From: Bactericera cockerelli
Lineage: Eukaryota; Arthropoda; Insecta; Hemiptera; Triozidae
Assembly: GCA_024516035.1 (NCBI GenBank)
Contig: CM044964.1
Location: 6,485,716 to 6,549,715, forward strand
Direction of reading: 5' to 3'
Length of the DNA: 64,000 nucleotides
The notes under the pieces are model-generated. The model made no database searches, was not told where the DNA came from, and saw only the letters and a list, made by a program, of their open reading frames with translations. Shown one piece after another: positions 1 to 13,797 of this stretch (position 1 is its first letter; the number at the start of each line of letters is the position of its first letter). The position numbers and the translations under genes were made by a program.

Positions 1-1500
1 ACCAGCGATTTCTACATAATCTAATAAATTAGTAACAGCCCGGAGATAAATCAAACACCCTGTATTCTAAACTGCCAATTTCTTTTGGATCACTCAGGCA
101 AAAACCGGCTAAAATATTTTTACGACAGAAAACCGATTCAAAATATTTAAATTATACCAGCTTACACACCTAAGCTGATCTTAAGCTCACTTAATTTCAG
201 GCTTAAGTCAGACTTGTCTTAGAAATTTAAATAAATTGATGCTGTCAAAGATTACATGTGATTTCATTTTTTTACTTTCTTCAAAAATTTGCGACATCAG
301 CCGATTTAATATTACACGCATAGCTAAAAAATATTTTTTAAACTTTTTTGATGTATAAAATTATGAATGAAAAAAATATGCAAATGGGTACTAAAATACG
401 ACCAAAACTTCTCTTATGTATAAAATTATGTCAAAAATAAAATTATGTATAGGTTTTAGGTGGCTGCGTGAAACAAGTTCCTTTTTTTTAATTATTTTTT
501 TAGTGAAATACCTACTTCATTTATGTCCTGGAATTTCATTCATCCAATTTGTTCACAACATGATTTGGATTAAATATTTCGTCACCTGTTATAACATTGA
601 GGAAATCTGGTTAGGTACCTACACTTTCATTTTCAAATATTATGAGAAGATTTGACCACCTCATAATTATGGCGTTTTGGCAACTGCTTAGGGCCAAGAT
701 CCCTACCTAAGCAACCTGAATCACCATACTTGCGCTTTAACACGTTGAACAGCGAGGCTTTTTTCTATTTTTTTTTTTTTTTTCGCAGGTACATAGGACA
801 AAATTGGTATTTTTAATTATGTCTCCTTTAGATCACCGGTGGGTTTCATGTCTGAGTATCATTGTGTGCTCTGAAAAATATGGATGAAACCCACCAGTGA
901 CTTTCACTGAACATCAGTAAAACACTATGAAACCCTCCGGTGGTTTTCATGGTGCTCAACGTGTTAACCACTACGACCACCAGTGAAGGAAGTATTTCTA
1001 GTAAGGAAAAGGTGTTAGATGTGGCGGAATGCGAGCACCCTGAAGCGGTATTGTGGTCCAGTCAAGTAAGATCCAATCAAGCTGCAAGCTATGTGTCGGA
1101 ATAGGTCAAAAGTCAACCGATATGCACTTGGTTGCACTCTCTCCTCTCATCTCTGCCGGATTTCTATCCTTGACCGAAGAGATTCAAGACCAAACTTGAT
1201 CGAATGCTTATTTAAGATCTTGAAATATTCTTCACAGCTCCGAAATAATTTGTAGCTCAGGTAAATTAAGGTTAAAAGTCAACCTATATGCGCTCTCTCC
1301 TCACACATCTAGCGCATGAATACAAGAATAACCTCGGGAAGATCTATAGTAAGTAAGCGATACATTGGTTCTAGCAGTCAAAATATTATTTACGGCTGTA
1401 GATGAATATCACACTTACTCAAACTTTCCTTACTGAAATTTTCCATGCTTGGGACTCTAGTTTCATGTCCGTTGCCTTATCGATAAAGCTAACTCAATAT
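1..1500. other. AT-rich spacer, no gene seen
   Basis: No coding sequence supported. The small frame at 416-655 is AT-rich and has no family signature. An inverted pair with ACCGGTGGGTTTCAT (835) and ATGAAACCCACCAGTG (883), plus a third related block at 930-950, suggests a decayed foldback element. Confidence 0.6.
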
Positions 1501-1808
1501 ATACAGGGTTTTTCTTGAATATAATTTTTTTTTTTTAAATTATGTCACCACTTCTAGGTATTATATGGGAGCTCAAGGTCTATTAAATGTATTGAATTTT
1601 TTTGGTCGATTCGTAATGGTCAGTAAGATATCGGTCATTTTGTGTTTCATCTGAGTAACTCGACTTTTTCGCACATTGTCACCGTATTTCCGATATCTCG
1701 GTGACCATGGCGAATCGAACAAAAAAAAAATCAATGCATTGAATAGGCCTTGGGCTCCCATATAACACCTAAAAGTGGTGACATATATTTAAGGAACACC
1801 CTGTATAT
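1501..1808. mobile_element. Foldback MITE with ACAGGGT ends
   Basis: The ends ATACAGGGTTTTTCTTGAA and GGAACACCCTGTAT are inverted. The inner arms also pair (ACCACTTCTAGGTATTATAT near 1550 against ATATAACACCTAAAAGTGGT near 1760), so most of the 300 bp folds back on itself. The open frame inside is an artefact. Confidence 0.7.
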
Positions 1809-1809
1809 C

Positions 1810-2030
1810 CTCCTTTGCCATTTCCCATATTATGTTGCTTTTGGGGTCGGCATTGTTCAACCTCATGGTTGAGGAAATGATGTTGGTAGGTTGGAGCACG
1901 ATTGTAGCTACTGACTTAATATTAGTTGGTTACTTACCTTGCGTTTTCATCTACGCAAGAACATTTTAATAGGTATTATTATTATGAAAGTAGTTACAAT
2001 AACGTACATACGAGTAGACAGAGAGAAAGA

Positions 2031-2117
<87 letters not shown>

Positions 2118-3730
2118 CTGTGTATGAAAGTACTGTTACATGAAATTCCTACCATAAGTACGTACTTCCAGTAAGATTGCTAGAATTGTTCTCATATTTC
2201 TCACAATTATGATTTTCTTAAATTGTTATGCGTTTCGTGTCTTTATTATTTGCATATGGAGAGTATTAATATTAATTTATTTAGTGAGAGCTCCCTCTTT
2301 TATAGACGAAGAGAAATAGAGATAAAGAAACAGCGAAAAAAGAGGGACCGATAGGGAGAGTAAAAATGATAGAGAAAATCAGGAAGAGACAAGAAAAAAG
2401 ACAAATGATGAAAAGAGAGAAAATTGGATAATACCAATGTGATTGATACAAAAAGATTTTTTTGAAATCTCTGTCCGTCCGCCGTCGTGATATGACAATT
2501 TAGTTGGAAGCGACGAAACCCAAATTAAAAATAAATAAATTAATCTTGGTTTCCTTGAAAAACTGTTTTTCGATTCTCTATATAATAATACCTATGTAAT
2601 ACATGATGACGATTTGACGATGAAAGGGTTCTTCTGCATATTAATATAAAAAAAACACTCAGAATCATATAAACCACCATAAAAATCTATTGTATATTAC
2701 GTACATAATTATACATTTACTACATAGGTATATATTATGTATAAATTTTATACATAGATAATGGTATAAATCTGAGGTTGGGTATTACAATATGACTTAC
2801 CTCTTACAATACCGACACTACGTAGTTACGTACAGTGCGACCGCAAGAAAAAATCCTTTTATTCCAGATTCCTAATATTAGCTTGGTGTTTATAATAATC
2901 ACAGATAATATAAATGATGAAAAAGATATATTATAATAGCCGCAAGTTGTTTATCCGATTAACAATGCATCTTACAGTCATACATACAGGGTGGGTGTCA
3001 TCAGCGTTCTTTTTAGTCACCCTGTAGGTATACCAGAAGAGTAGAAAAGGGTTAAAAATGACGCTTGGAAGAGAGGATTATTATTATTATTTACGGATGT
3101 CGCATACATTTAAACAGAATCGCGAACATAAACTACATTATTTTATAAAAAAAAATCGGAGCAAAAAAATATTATTTTTTTTACAATAACGAACACAATA
3201 CCTACCTACTTCCGATTGTTCATATTGGAAATTTTTTTGAACTAAAAATTTCTAATATTAGAAATCGGAATATTAGAAATTCTAGTGGGGGCGCCATCAG
3301 GGAGTATGCAATTTGCTTACATATTTTCAATGCAACACTAGGTACTATTGATTGTTCACTAGGTATTATTGCTTTTCCTCATCAGCTATGACGAGGAAAA
3401 ACAATTATGAACTTCTCTCAATAAGACCTTTAAAACAATATGCCACAAGACATACCATTCTATTTAAGATTTTAAAGTTGGTCCATGCCCAGCCTGACTG
3501 GGGCCGTGTAGGCAAAAAAAATGGCTGAAAATCAATCTCCTTAAATATAAAGGAATACGGGTTTTTGCGTTTTTTGATATTCAGAGTCGTTTTCGAGAAA
3601 CCTAGGCCTGGGTGAGACTTTATGAAGACCCTGTATATTTATTTAACTGACATTTCAGTGATGCTTGCCAGGCGACACAGTAATATTTTCAAACAATTTT
3701 ATAAATCTATATTTACTTATTTGAATCGGT
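1810..3730. other. Spacer with microsatellite, no gene seen
   Basis: Holds the compound microsatellite at 2030 and short inverted sequences (TTTCTAATATTAGAAATC near 3250). CACCCTGTAGG near 3019 and ACCCTGTATA near 3629 are isolated MITE-type ends. Nothing coding was found. Confidence 0.6.
2030..2118 (+). repeat. (GT)n-(GA)n compound microsatellite
   Basis: About 10 GT repeats run directly into about 30 GA repeats with a few AAAG interruptions. The 62-residue frame across it is not a gene. Confidence 0.9.
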
Positions 3731-4875
3731 CCAAAGAGAAAGAACCTCAGTCCAAAAATCGGTTTTTTTGGGAAATCGAGAAAAACTGATTGTTCACGCC
3801 ATGTGACTCCAGTTTGAATTGCCTCCAAACTTTCCCCGCGCATATCAATCGATCTCTACGCCCCTAACTGTTAGAGATAACACTTCGATATCAGATGATA
3901 GGCATATCATATGTTCTTACAAAGAAAGCGACAGAAATTCGGTACGATAGATTGGGAACGACGATGCCTCGTTCAGATTGTTACAAACAGTGGTCAGGCA
4001 GGGTACGTCTTCGCTCCTTCCTCAATCTACCCCCTTTGATCCACTTCTAAAGGCGTACGTAAGTACTTGGTACAAGTACTCAAGGTAAGACCATCCAATC
4101 TCATTTCGTAGTAGTAGATTATTTCTTCCTTTTATCTTTCCGTGTAAATTTAATACTCTTTAGTACCTTATAATACACCCCTTTGTAGTAGCGTTATTGA
4201 ACCAGCGGCCTTTTCTTCGTCAAACCCCAGTAACTGGGAAACTTGGGTCTTTCGGCTTCAAAGCCCCAGTCACTACATTAATTCACTGATTAACTTTAAA
4301 AGTTCTCATTAAAAAAAAAATGAAAAATATGTGGCTAAACTACTTACTATAAGATATGTACAACCAAAATATTTTGATTTTATATGTAACACAAGACAAG
4401 ATATCAGCACTTTTGTGTCATGGACTTAGGTTCTTTCTCTTTGGAACGGTGGACTGAGGTTCTTTCTCTTTGCTTTGTCAACTTTAAGAGGGATGATATG
4501 ACATAAAAACCATATTTTAAAGGAAGAATTGAACATTATTTTATAAATAATAATAACTTTTTGTATTTGAGAGTTATTTCGGAGAGTCCTGATAAAGTAA
4601 ATCGTAAACAAATATCAGCTGATAACGGACATTCGGAAGAGAAAGAACCTCAGTCCTTGACTGAGGTTCTCTCTTTCAAAGAGAAAGAACCTCTGTCCTG
4701 GACTGAGGTTCTTTCTCTTTGGAACAAAAAAAATACCACATCGAAAAACACGGAAAGGGATCAAAAATTAGGTTGTTTATGCGTGGATCCAATGTATTTT
4801 TGTTCGTAGAATTCAAATCTGACTCTAACTCAAAATCGTCAATTTTGGACTGAGGTTCTTTCTCTTTGGACCGAT
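3730..4875. repeat. Dispersed AAAGAGAAAGAACCTCAGTCC motif, both orientations
   Basis: The motif is at 3733 (+), twice inverted at 4428-4475, four times around 4636-4722 as back-to-back pairs that form hairpins, and inverted at 4850-4873. The sequence between copies is unrelated AT-rich spacer. No element boundaries were found. Confidence 0.65.
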
Positions 4876-6048
4876 TCATTTAGAGATATATAATTTTAAT
4901 TATGTATCTATACACACAGCGGTGTAGCCTCGGGTAATTGTTGCCTACATTATTATATGTACATTGTGAAGAAGTACCGTTTGCAAACCGTTCGTTGAAT
5001 TCATCAGAAAGTGTTGTGTCAACTATTGTGGAGACAAGGACGGACGAGTATTTCCATTCATTTCTTAATTTGCTTTTGCTGTGAAAGCAGTTATTTTCAC
5101 TCCGATTATATCCAAGACGGAAGAGATTGCCATAGGTAATAAACCCGCTATAAAAATAAAAACAAATAATAATTTCTTTAGAAAATATTGAAAAAATGGA
5201 AAACGAAAACTATGAAGACTACAGAAAAGTAGGTATTTTTAAAAATGAAATCTAAAGAAAAAATAAATTTCTTTTGAAAGTATTGAAAACATGCAAGCAA
5301 ATATTTAAGAAATAACAAAAGAAGATAATGTAGAATTACTGTTTGTAAATTTCGTAAATCTCTTTTTCCTTCGTAAATTGTCTCTATTATCCTTTAATAT
5401 TTAAACAACTGCAACTTGATCTAAGCAGTTAGCTGTCATGAACGCAAAAATTAAAGATGATAGTAAAAACAATCAATCCTCTCAGACACGAATGCAGAAA
5501 GTTATAGTAAAAAAATAATGAAAAAAATCCTCCAAGAATCTTATTTTCATCCGCTAAGGAATCGAACTCTTGACCTTGGAATCAGAGGACCACCGTGACT
5601 ACAGATTATTCAAAACAATCAAACAGTTGGATGGATCTACAGCAATTACAAAGAATAAAGACTATAAAGGAAGCACCTAGAACTCTTCAATGAAATTAAA
5701 ACCCAAGTTCTTTCGATAGACATAGACAATAATTAAAATTGCAGCTTCGTTTTTTTTTTCTATTATTATTATTATTACAGAAGAATTAATGGGTATGTCT
5801 AATTGATGCAGTAATTTTCTATTAATTTTAGCGGCTATTGTCTCAAATTCAATGAATCTAGCTTCTTTATAATTTTACTTATATCTTCTTTATCTTGAGT
5901 GTCTTCTGGGTTTTGGTTAGTAGATGATCTCAGTCTTATGATCTCTTTCGTTGATAATTAATTTATTATTACTATTATGAAGGCATATACTGACTTTTAT
6001 TTAAAACAACAAAACATTGGACTAAATTAATAAATTATTTAGGTATAC

Positions 6049-6200
6049 CACTGACCTCAGTAGCTTGATCGATAAGGCGACGGATTTGTAACCTGGAGGT
6101 CGGTGGTTCAAGTCCGGGTTTCAGTGTAAATTTAGTAAAGCAAGTTTGAGTAGTTGTGACATCACGAAAGTGATCAACACAAATATGATAACTTTTTATC
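6049..6200 (+). mobile_element. SINE-B (tRNA-derived), full-length copy
   Basis: Head GACCTCAGTAGCTTGATCG and GATAAGGCGAC, B box GGTTCAAGTCC, then a body ending GTGATCAACACAAATATGAT. Other copies: 11037-11172 (+), 28494-28641 (-), 28655-28790 (-), 56180-56322 (-), 58540-58672 (-); partial at 7235-7300 (-), 10380-10425 (+) and 36208-36256 (-). Confidence 0.75.
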
Positions 6201-6243
6201 TACCTTTTATTTTTCTAACCATAATTATATTTTTTCTTTTTCT

Positions 6244-6405
6244 ATAAAAGATAGTCGGGCTGGGGGACTATAAATAGGTAGTAGACCAGCATTGCCTTGG
6301 TTCTGGGGGCCCTTGTAAATTATTAGCCTCCTTGTAAAGACAGTGGTAGAAGTGCTGAGTCATTCCTCCACTATCTGACTACCATCGTTCACGATGACGC
6401 CATCC
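6244..6405 (+). repeat. Dispersed repeat F, copy 1
   Basis: The block with GGGGACTATAAATAGGTAG, GACCAGCATTGCCTTGG and CTCCTTGTAAAGACAGTGG is found inverted at 49628-49790. It contains a TATA-box-like TATAAATAG. Family unknown. Confidence 0.6.
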
Positions 6406-6749
6406 TATGATGATAAGTAGATTTTATTAAATGGTTGGTCTGCACGTTGGCACTCACGACCCTAAGGCCATGAATATCAGTAGAGATTCAACGACCAAGT
6501 AAAATTATAATACCGGTAATTGCAAGAAATTGAAGAAAGTGATCTAGCAGTCTAATGAGGTATGTAGTGAATCAGACTCATGAGGAATATTGAGTGATGA
6601 GTGTACGAGTTAGAATGAGTGTTGTTAGGAGCAGGTACCTCTGCTGGTTACGCGTAATTAATTTCAGATGATTAAAGTTGTTGCTGATCTCATGAGTGTA
6701 TACCTACAGGGCTTAGTTGAAGAATGTTTATTTTAAGAGAAAAAAAATA

Positions 6750-6995
6750 ATAATAATAAAGAAAAAAAAATACAAAAATACAAAAAAAATACAAAACAAA
6801 AAAAAAATGGAACTTTGATAATATTTTTAATTTATTTATTTTTTCCTAATGTATCCACAGTTTAAATTCTGAACTCCCCTTTCTCAACACAGGTTTTTTC
6901 AACTTTGAGAAAGGGTACCATCCTATAATTTTAAATCTGTAACACTATTTTAATTTTAATAAATAAATGGAATTTTTTTTATTAAACATTTTATT
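6750..6995. repeat. Repeat with CTTTCTCAA hairpin, copy 1
   Basis: CCCCTTTCTCAACACAGG and CAACTTTGAGAAAGGGTACC form an inverted pair. The same block inverted occurs at 40510-40660 in gene 2 intron 1. Both sit beside A/T homopolymer runs, suggesting retroposed copies. Confidence 0.55.
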
Positions 6996-7036
6996 ATGAG
7001 GACATAATTCTGTAAGAACAAACAGACAATTCAGCA

Positions 7037-7068
7037 TCAGTATAAACGGAAAAGTGAGAAGTTGTACG
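7037..7068 (-). repeat. Short fragment of the hammerhead repeat unit tail
   Basis: The minus strand carries the conserved GTACAACTTCTCACTTTTC block followed by CGTTTATACTG. A similar, shorter fragment lies at 53931-53944. Neither contains ribozyme core sequence. Confidence 0.6.
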
Positions 7069-7299
7069 AATTAAAAATTCTGATACAAAATTGGAAACAA
7101 TGTAAAAGAAAAACAGAGAGTATATATTATATAAAATATACAGATGTACTAATTAAAGGGCGGAGTTATTGGTGCTTTGGCAATCTCATCCACAAATAAT
7201 ACATGGTAGTCAAACCAACCCGTCGAAAATTAGGCATGCTTTCAATTCGAACCACCGGACTTCAGGTTACAAGTCCGTTTCCTTAGCGAGAGGTCGGTG

Positions 7300-9650
7300 C
7301 ACTCAGTAAACTTATGATGTGATAACCAACATAAAGAACTTCCTTATTCCTTGGGAACTACCATGGTTGGGTGGAAGACACCATATTGTGAGAAACCCAA
7401 CAGGAAATCTTTAATAGTAATAATAATAATAATTATTATTACAATGAAACAACAACAAGAAGGATCAGTGCTTAAAGTTCTCAAGGAATGCATATAAAAG
7501 TAATAATAATAATAAAAGAACAACTAAAATACTAAAATATTTGCCACCTGTCGAAAATATACTATCCATTCTGCATCAATCGTCACGAAAAATTTTCTAG
7601 CAAAAACGAAGCCGATCCCAGCTTCGAAAATACCTTCACACCGCCGTTTTTTAGTGGGTAAAAATCCCCCAGCCCAGATAGTGAGGTGGCTGGGTGTCTT
7701 TCGAACATTTCCCTATCTTCATTGATAAAAAATACAATACTGTATAAAAATATTTTCATGATAATTTTATTTGACCTATATTCCCTTTAATTTTAAACCG
7801 TTTCTATCATTCTGACACGTCATTCATAATATGAAGAGGTCAAGACCATTCGTCAAAAAAAATAAGAGTAGGTAATAACAATAATAACTAATAACTTACT
7901 CGGTATGATGGTTCTACTTTTAAAAGGCGCACGATTAGCATATTTTTGAAATTTTATTTATTCTTTTATGAAAATATATTTACTTTCTATGATTTTGTGC
8001 AAAAATCCTGAATAATTGTTTCTCTCTTATTCAAATTGATAGCCGTCTTCACCGCTTTGAATGCAAACGCATTCCCAGAGTGCATCGAAGCAGGAACAAT
8101 CAGAATTAAGTGTGTGAACCTAGCTATAACTATTTTGAAGTGAGTGAACTTAGCTATATGTAGTTTGAAAGTAAATCTAATGAAACCAGTAGGAATGCTC
8201 TCACATGAGATTAAAGCTATAATAATGGTACATAATAACAATTTTTATAGAATTACTAGGTATTTCCTGTGAAAATAGTGAGGATGATGTTCATAATGTT
8301 GAGAAAAAAAAATGAGCGTACCAGCAATACTATGGCTGCAGGACCTCTAAAGACTGTAATTTTTCTAACAGAAAGGAAACTTGGCAAAGCATCAACACCA
8401 GAGGGTGGCGTAATTAGAACAATAGTAGATAGTGAAGAAATCTTCAGAAATCCTAGTTTTCACCAAACTAGTGAAATTGGCGATCTTATATAACTATTAT
8501 TTAACTATCATATAACTATTATTGACAAAGATCTGCAGAGCCATGCCAATAATTCTTGTATAAGCACTTTTATCCTTCACATAAAGAACCATTATTATCA
8601 TTCAAAAACTATCCACTAAGAAACATGGACCTTCTTCCTGCCAAAGACGGGCACGACGTAGATTTTGTCAACTAGCAAAACATAAAGGAAATCTTCTTCA
8701 AAGTGAACGATACACATTTTTTACAACTGTAAACCAACAATGCAACTGTTGTTCCTTAAAAATATCAACTGAAATACATATTGAAAAGTCGTGACAGTTT
8801 GTACAGTGCATGTAGATAAAATTTACGTACGTAGAACTCATGTTCATTTAATTTTTACATATGAATAACGTTCGCTCTCCACTCATTGTGTTGGTAATTT
8901 GAATCGTGATATTGATGTTAATCTCGAGAATAATTTCATGGAAGTAACACGTATAATTCCATGTAAGTAACATGTAAATAACATTGAGTGTGTTCTATTG
9001 CTATGCGCCAAAAGCTGGAACATGCAATTAGGTTCCCGGCTAGGAGTCCTAGAATCTTGTTGAACCCATCTTGTTAGTTGTAAGTGTTTCTGCTAGGATT
9101 TGCTAAATTGCTAGACCTATCTTGCTAATCTTTCTATTCTGTCTAGCAATATAAGTTTGTGTGTTGTGTTTTCGGTCAGTGTTTGGGTCAGTTCAACTAC
9201 AAATGTCAAATGTCCGATTGTGACGAGGGATATGTATGTGTTTGTTTGATGTGTGTTTGTGTGTGTGTGTGTATGTGTGCGTTTGGTTCCTGCAAGCTCT
9301 CTGGCGTTATGTTGGACCTATCTTAATAACTCTCTTAGACACATGCTGCTAGGATTTACTACACCTATCTTGATATAGTGTCAGATTCTATGCTTGCAAA
9401 TTTGTGTGTTGTGATTCTGTATTCGAATCTCATTCAAATTGTGATCGACAAAGTGTCGGATTTGAGCAAACACAAGACCTCAAGAACAAGCTCATGGTAG
9501 ACTTAGTATAAATCTCCATGTAATTAATGGACATAGAAAGTAAGCTAGGCGAAATTTTGCAAAAAGAACTGGAAATCAATGAATCTAAGCTTTCTAAGCA
9601 TGATATGTTCAGAACTCTTTCAAGTCTGCTTTAATAGTTATAATAATAAA
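7300..9650. other. Spacer, no gene supported
   Basis: Two small frames (7987-8241 minus; 8269-8493 plus) have no splice or family support. A GT-rich stretch lies near 9240-9275. The rest is AT-rich sequence and fragments of dispersed repeats. Confidence 0.55.
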
Positions 9651-9654
9651 ACTA

Positions 9655-9855
9655 TTTAGTGGAAGGTAACCACCGGGCGAGGTTGCTGCTTAAAGCATTT
9701 TCTACCACCTAACGCTCAGAGTATTATTATTATGTGGTCACATACTCAAAAATATGAGGAAAAATTCATTCATTCGGTGGGAGTCGAACCAACGGATCCC
9801 TACGCTACCTGGATAACCAGACTAGCACCTGAACCACTTGACTACCAATGCACTT
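9655..9855 (-). mobile_element. SINE-C, antisense copy
   Basis: Complete: tail GTGGAAGGTAACCACC and CGAGGTTGCTGCTTAAAGC at the low end, head with GGTTCGACTCCCACC and AAGTGGTTCAGG on the minus strand at the high end. Confidence 0.75.
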
Positions 9856-10452
9856 AAAGTGTTCAGATTGCTCAGAAATCCAATGAACAGTGACAGAGAT
9901 ATTTACAGAATCAACATTTTACAATATCTTTATTTATTTACCTACACTTTATTTTTTATACAAAACAATCAACAATAAATTATCAGCCGAGAAAAAAAAC
10001 TTAACAATATTTACAAAATAAAATATAGAAGAAAAAAATATTTAAATTTAAATTTACAATTGTTTTGAAATCCGGGGCGAAGTTAATGCCTTAGGCATTC
10101 TCTACCACTCAACACCGTTTCAGTTCATACAATGTTGAAAATTTCAGTGCAAACGCTTTAACTTCAAGTCAAGCAAGCCATCTTCACAGAGAATGACTTA
10201 GCTTTAAGCCAAACAGGTGTTACGCTTAACCAAGCTGAAAAATCTCACATTCTGTTCAGCTAGCTCACTGATTAATAATGCAAATTATATGTTCTGAGCC
10301 ATTCTGGTTGAATTCATATATGCTCTAATCCGTTCCTCAGTAGCTCCAATAGTTTCATTCATAAGTCAGTGGAATGGTATGTATCCTGGAGGACGGTGGT
10401 TCAAATCCTAAACTTTAGGTGACCAATACATATTTATTTATTAATTTTATTT

Positions 10453-10728
10453 CAGTGGTTACGCACTGGTTTGCCATGCGGAAGGTCCCGGGTTCGGTCC
10501 CCCGTGCCGACAAAAAATTGTATTCTTAATTTGGTTACAATTGTTTGTAAGGGATACCTTCTGGTGTGCTCGTGTTGACCCAGCACCTAAATGGGAAGTA
10601 TTGTTTCACTTCTCGCCCATCAGTGGGGAGTGGGGAGGCATACTATGGGATGGTCAGGCTACAACACAGACCACAAGCGTTTACAGAAGCTCCTGTTTCA
10701 TGGCTACGAAATAAAAACGGCTGTAAAA
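10453..10728 (+). mobile_element. SINE-A (tRNA-derived), full-length copy
   Basis: The tRNA-like head has TCAGTGGTTACGCACTGG (A-box side) and GGTTCGGTCCC (B box), followed by a body with GGGATACCTTCTGGTG and CTACAACACAGACCACAAGCG, ending in CATGGCTACGAAATAAAAA. Minus copies: 11262-11520 (full), 16105-16232, 29088-29268. Plus copies: 32152-32215, 40076-40350. The orientation is set by the pol III boxes. Confidence 0.75.
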
Positions 10729-11036
10729 AAAGTAAAATAATTTTAGGCTGTGACTCATCAAAATTTGTATTTATAACTAATTTAGGTAGTACCTCTTTTA
10801 TTCTAATACTTTGGGTAAAACTTAATATTTCTACTCTAATAGGTGAAACGTATTATTCTCTCGTTCTTCTTCCTCAGATTTCAAAATTCAAGAACGTCGG
10901 TAAATAATTATCATCAAGTACCTACTTACAATTTCATTATTATAATTCTTTCATCGTTTCCACTTCAAACGTTTCCATTTCATTTCATACTTTTCATTCT
11001 CTCAGTCTTGTTTCATTTTATATTTTTCTCACGAAC

Positions 11037-11172
11037 ACCGACCTCAGTAGCTTGATCGATAAGGCGGCGGTCTTGTAACCTGGAGGTCGGTGGTTCAAGT
11101 GCCGGTTTCAGCGTGGATTTAGTAAGTTGTGATATCACGAAAGCTGTGATATATCACAAATATGATAACTTT
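11037..11172 (+). mobile_element. SINE-B copy
   Basis: CGACCTCAGTAGCTTGATCG, TAAGGCGGCGGTCTTGTAAC and GGTCGGTGGTTCAAG are kept; the tail is CACAAATATGATAAC followed by a T run. Confidence 0.72.
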
Positions 11173-11261
11173 TTTTTTTACATTTTTCTCAAGAGTCAGG
11201 AACGAAACAAGAGGATGCATGTTGAGGAAGAGATTTTTTTATATTTTTTATATATATAAAG

Positions 11262-11520
11262 ATGAGTGATTTTTATTTCGTAGCCATGAAACAGATCCTA
11301 CTGATGTAGACGCTTGTGGCCTGTATTGTAGCCTGCCTATCCCGTAGTATGCCTCCCCTCTGATGGGCGAGAAGTGACACAATACTTCCCATTTAGGTGC
11401 TTGGCCTTACAAACATATTGTAACCAAATTAAGTCTACAATTTTTTGTTGGCACGAAGTATCGAACCCAGGACCTTCTGCTTGGCAAGCGTGTGCTTAAC
11501 CACTAAGCTAATCGCGCTTT
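11262..11520 (-). mobile_element. SINE-A, full-length antisense copy
   Basis: The minus-strand head CGATTAGCTTAGTGGTTAAG and B box GGTTCGATAC are well kept, better than in the 10453 copy. The tail TTCATGGCTACGAAATAAAAA lies at the low-coordinate end. It is separated from a SINE-B copy by under 100 bp. Confidence 0.75.
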
Positions 11521-11699
11521 ACTCTCTACACATTTACTCTGTCTACATACATCGGAAACACTGTATAAATTTGGACCGAATCACGAACTACATGATCTCA
11601 ATGATGATCAACAATAATTTATACCAACTTTCAACTTATCATTGGACTTATCAAGTAAACCAATTCTATCGCCCTAGGGAATTCAAGCATGAATTCGAT

Positions 11700-13790
11700 A
11701 TCTAATTATATCGATGCCTAATTTCCGATACCTATTTTGTAGAAATCGAGGTTCAAATAAAATACCACCCGAATTATTAGGTAAAAAGTTCGCGTGAATA
11801 AGTGGACTGTAAAATCGAAAGTAACATTATTCTGTTGTTAATTTAATCAAATCTAAGGAACAACACCATGCAGCAACAACTACATTAACAACAACAAAAA
11901 AAAACAACAACAACACTAACAAAAAAAAATAATTTTTTTTTTAAAAAATTAAAAAAATGATGTTTTTTGGGGGGAGGGGGATTTGGTCCCCAACACTATT
12001 TCACGTAAAGTTAATTAGTTATTATCTGAATATTTTTTAGTTTTATATTTAAATAGGTTTTTTATAGCTAGGAACTAATTATTGTATAGTTAGCAATGGG
12101 TCCGCCCGTATTTTGTTGTATAAAAAAAAAAAAAAAAAAAAAAAAAACAACACCAACAAAAACAACAGCAACAGATCTAGTTGATCTTCAATCAAATCTA
12201 GACAATGTTGAATTTTCGTAGAGGTATACATATATTATATTCGTACCTATACAGTATGTTTCAGAAAAGGTGGCCAGGCGGCCACCCCCTCGTAACTTTT
12301 GAACGCGACGGAATTTTTCAATTCTGTAAATTCTAAGTGTAGGAAGTGCCCTATGGCCCATCCTTCTTATTTTAGGCCCCGGTTGGCCCTTCCGTCTTTT
12401 AGGCCATATTTTTTCAATTTTCTCTCGAATTTTAAATGGAATGCTATATTTTTTATTCCTGTTAATTAAAGTCCAAATTAGGTTGAGTATAATGAGCTTT
12501 TAAAAATTTCAAAAACCTTATCAGGGGCGGAGCTGGTAGGGTGCAAGGTTCAAAACTGTTACAACCTGTATTTCAGCGTTAGTTGGATTTTTTAGTACAA
12601 TTTTCATTTACATAGGTTCAAAATATTGTTTTACACCATATGAAATCAAAAAATATTCTTGTTTTTATTTTATCAGGGCCGTAGTTAAGTAATTGTAAAA
12701 GTTCTAAGGTCATAAAAAAGGCCTTTAACCTGTTAGTTTTTTCATAACAGTGTCCGGTAAAGTGGGTGAATTTCGAAATATGGGATTTTTTTTTGTTGAT
12801 AGAACACAATTGGCATAGAAAATAAATAATACCTAATAAGGGAATAATACTTCAATAAACATAACTTAAAGCGAAATTAAATCAAAACAATTTCTCTTTT
12901 TAATGAACAAATAAGTTTGATAGAGAATATTTTTTGTCATTTTTAAATGTAAAATCATTATTATTGAATCAGGTGAAAATCTGGTTCAAACTACGTAGTT
13001 AAAGGTATTACACAGATGAAATAATGTTATAATTGTTATATTGAACCAGGAAAAAATATTATGTTCTGACAGATGTTCAGTTAACAAGGGGATCAATAAC
13101 CTACTGGGCTTTTCCAAATTCGGAAAGCTATTTTTGTTTATCCGTCATTTTGTTTAAATATAGGACAGAATTTTTTTCTATTTTTTATAAAACAAAATTA
13201 GTTATTATATAATATTTTCATAGAAATACCGTTCCTTGAACAAAAAGTATTAGATCAATATTTAGACAGGAAGTCCAATTACTTTTAACAGTTTCAAAGA
13301 TACTTGTTATGATGTTTGGAGAAAACTTTCTTTATATTTTTTTTTTAATCCTTCCTTTTTTCACATCTACATTTATAAGTATAACATTATACACTGAGAG
13401 AAACCTTCATGCACGATTTCAGATTCCTTGCTATCAAAACTTCAGATTCCTAGAAGTACGTAGTTTCCGAGATAGATTCTTATTTCAGTGTCCTTTATAT
13501 TGTGACACCCTGTAGTTATAATGATTTATAAAAATCAATGAAGTAAAAACCATTAGTCAAAAAACAAACAAAAAGTGCACTATATAATTTGTAATTTTCA
13601 TGAGAACAGTTTCACTTCATTTAAAAATACTGACTACCTAAGTGATCCGCGCATTTCAGATGGTTATTTACAGAGTGAACGAAAAGTCCCGTAACGGATT
13701 TTATCTATTTCACGACTAAAGATGAAGTCTTGAAAAAATTTTATTTTCAAAACTAGTGAAACTAACTTTCGATTTTTCAATGGAAGTTCA
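11700..13790. other. AT-rich spacer with homopolymers
   Basis: A-rich stretches at 11880-11960 and 12122-12150, an isolated GTATGTTTCAGAAAAGG MITE-like end near 12254, and otherwise unassigned sequence. No gene seen. Confidence 0.55.
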
Positions 13791-13797
13791 TTTTTTT

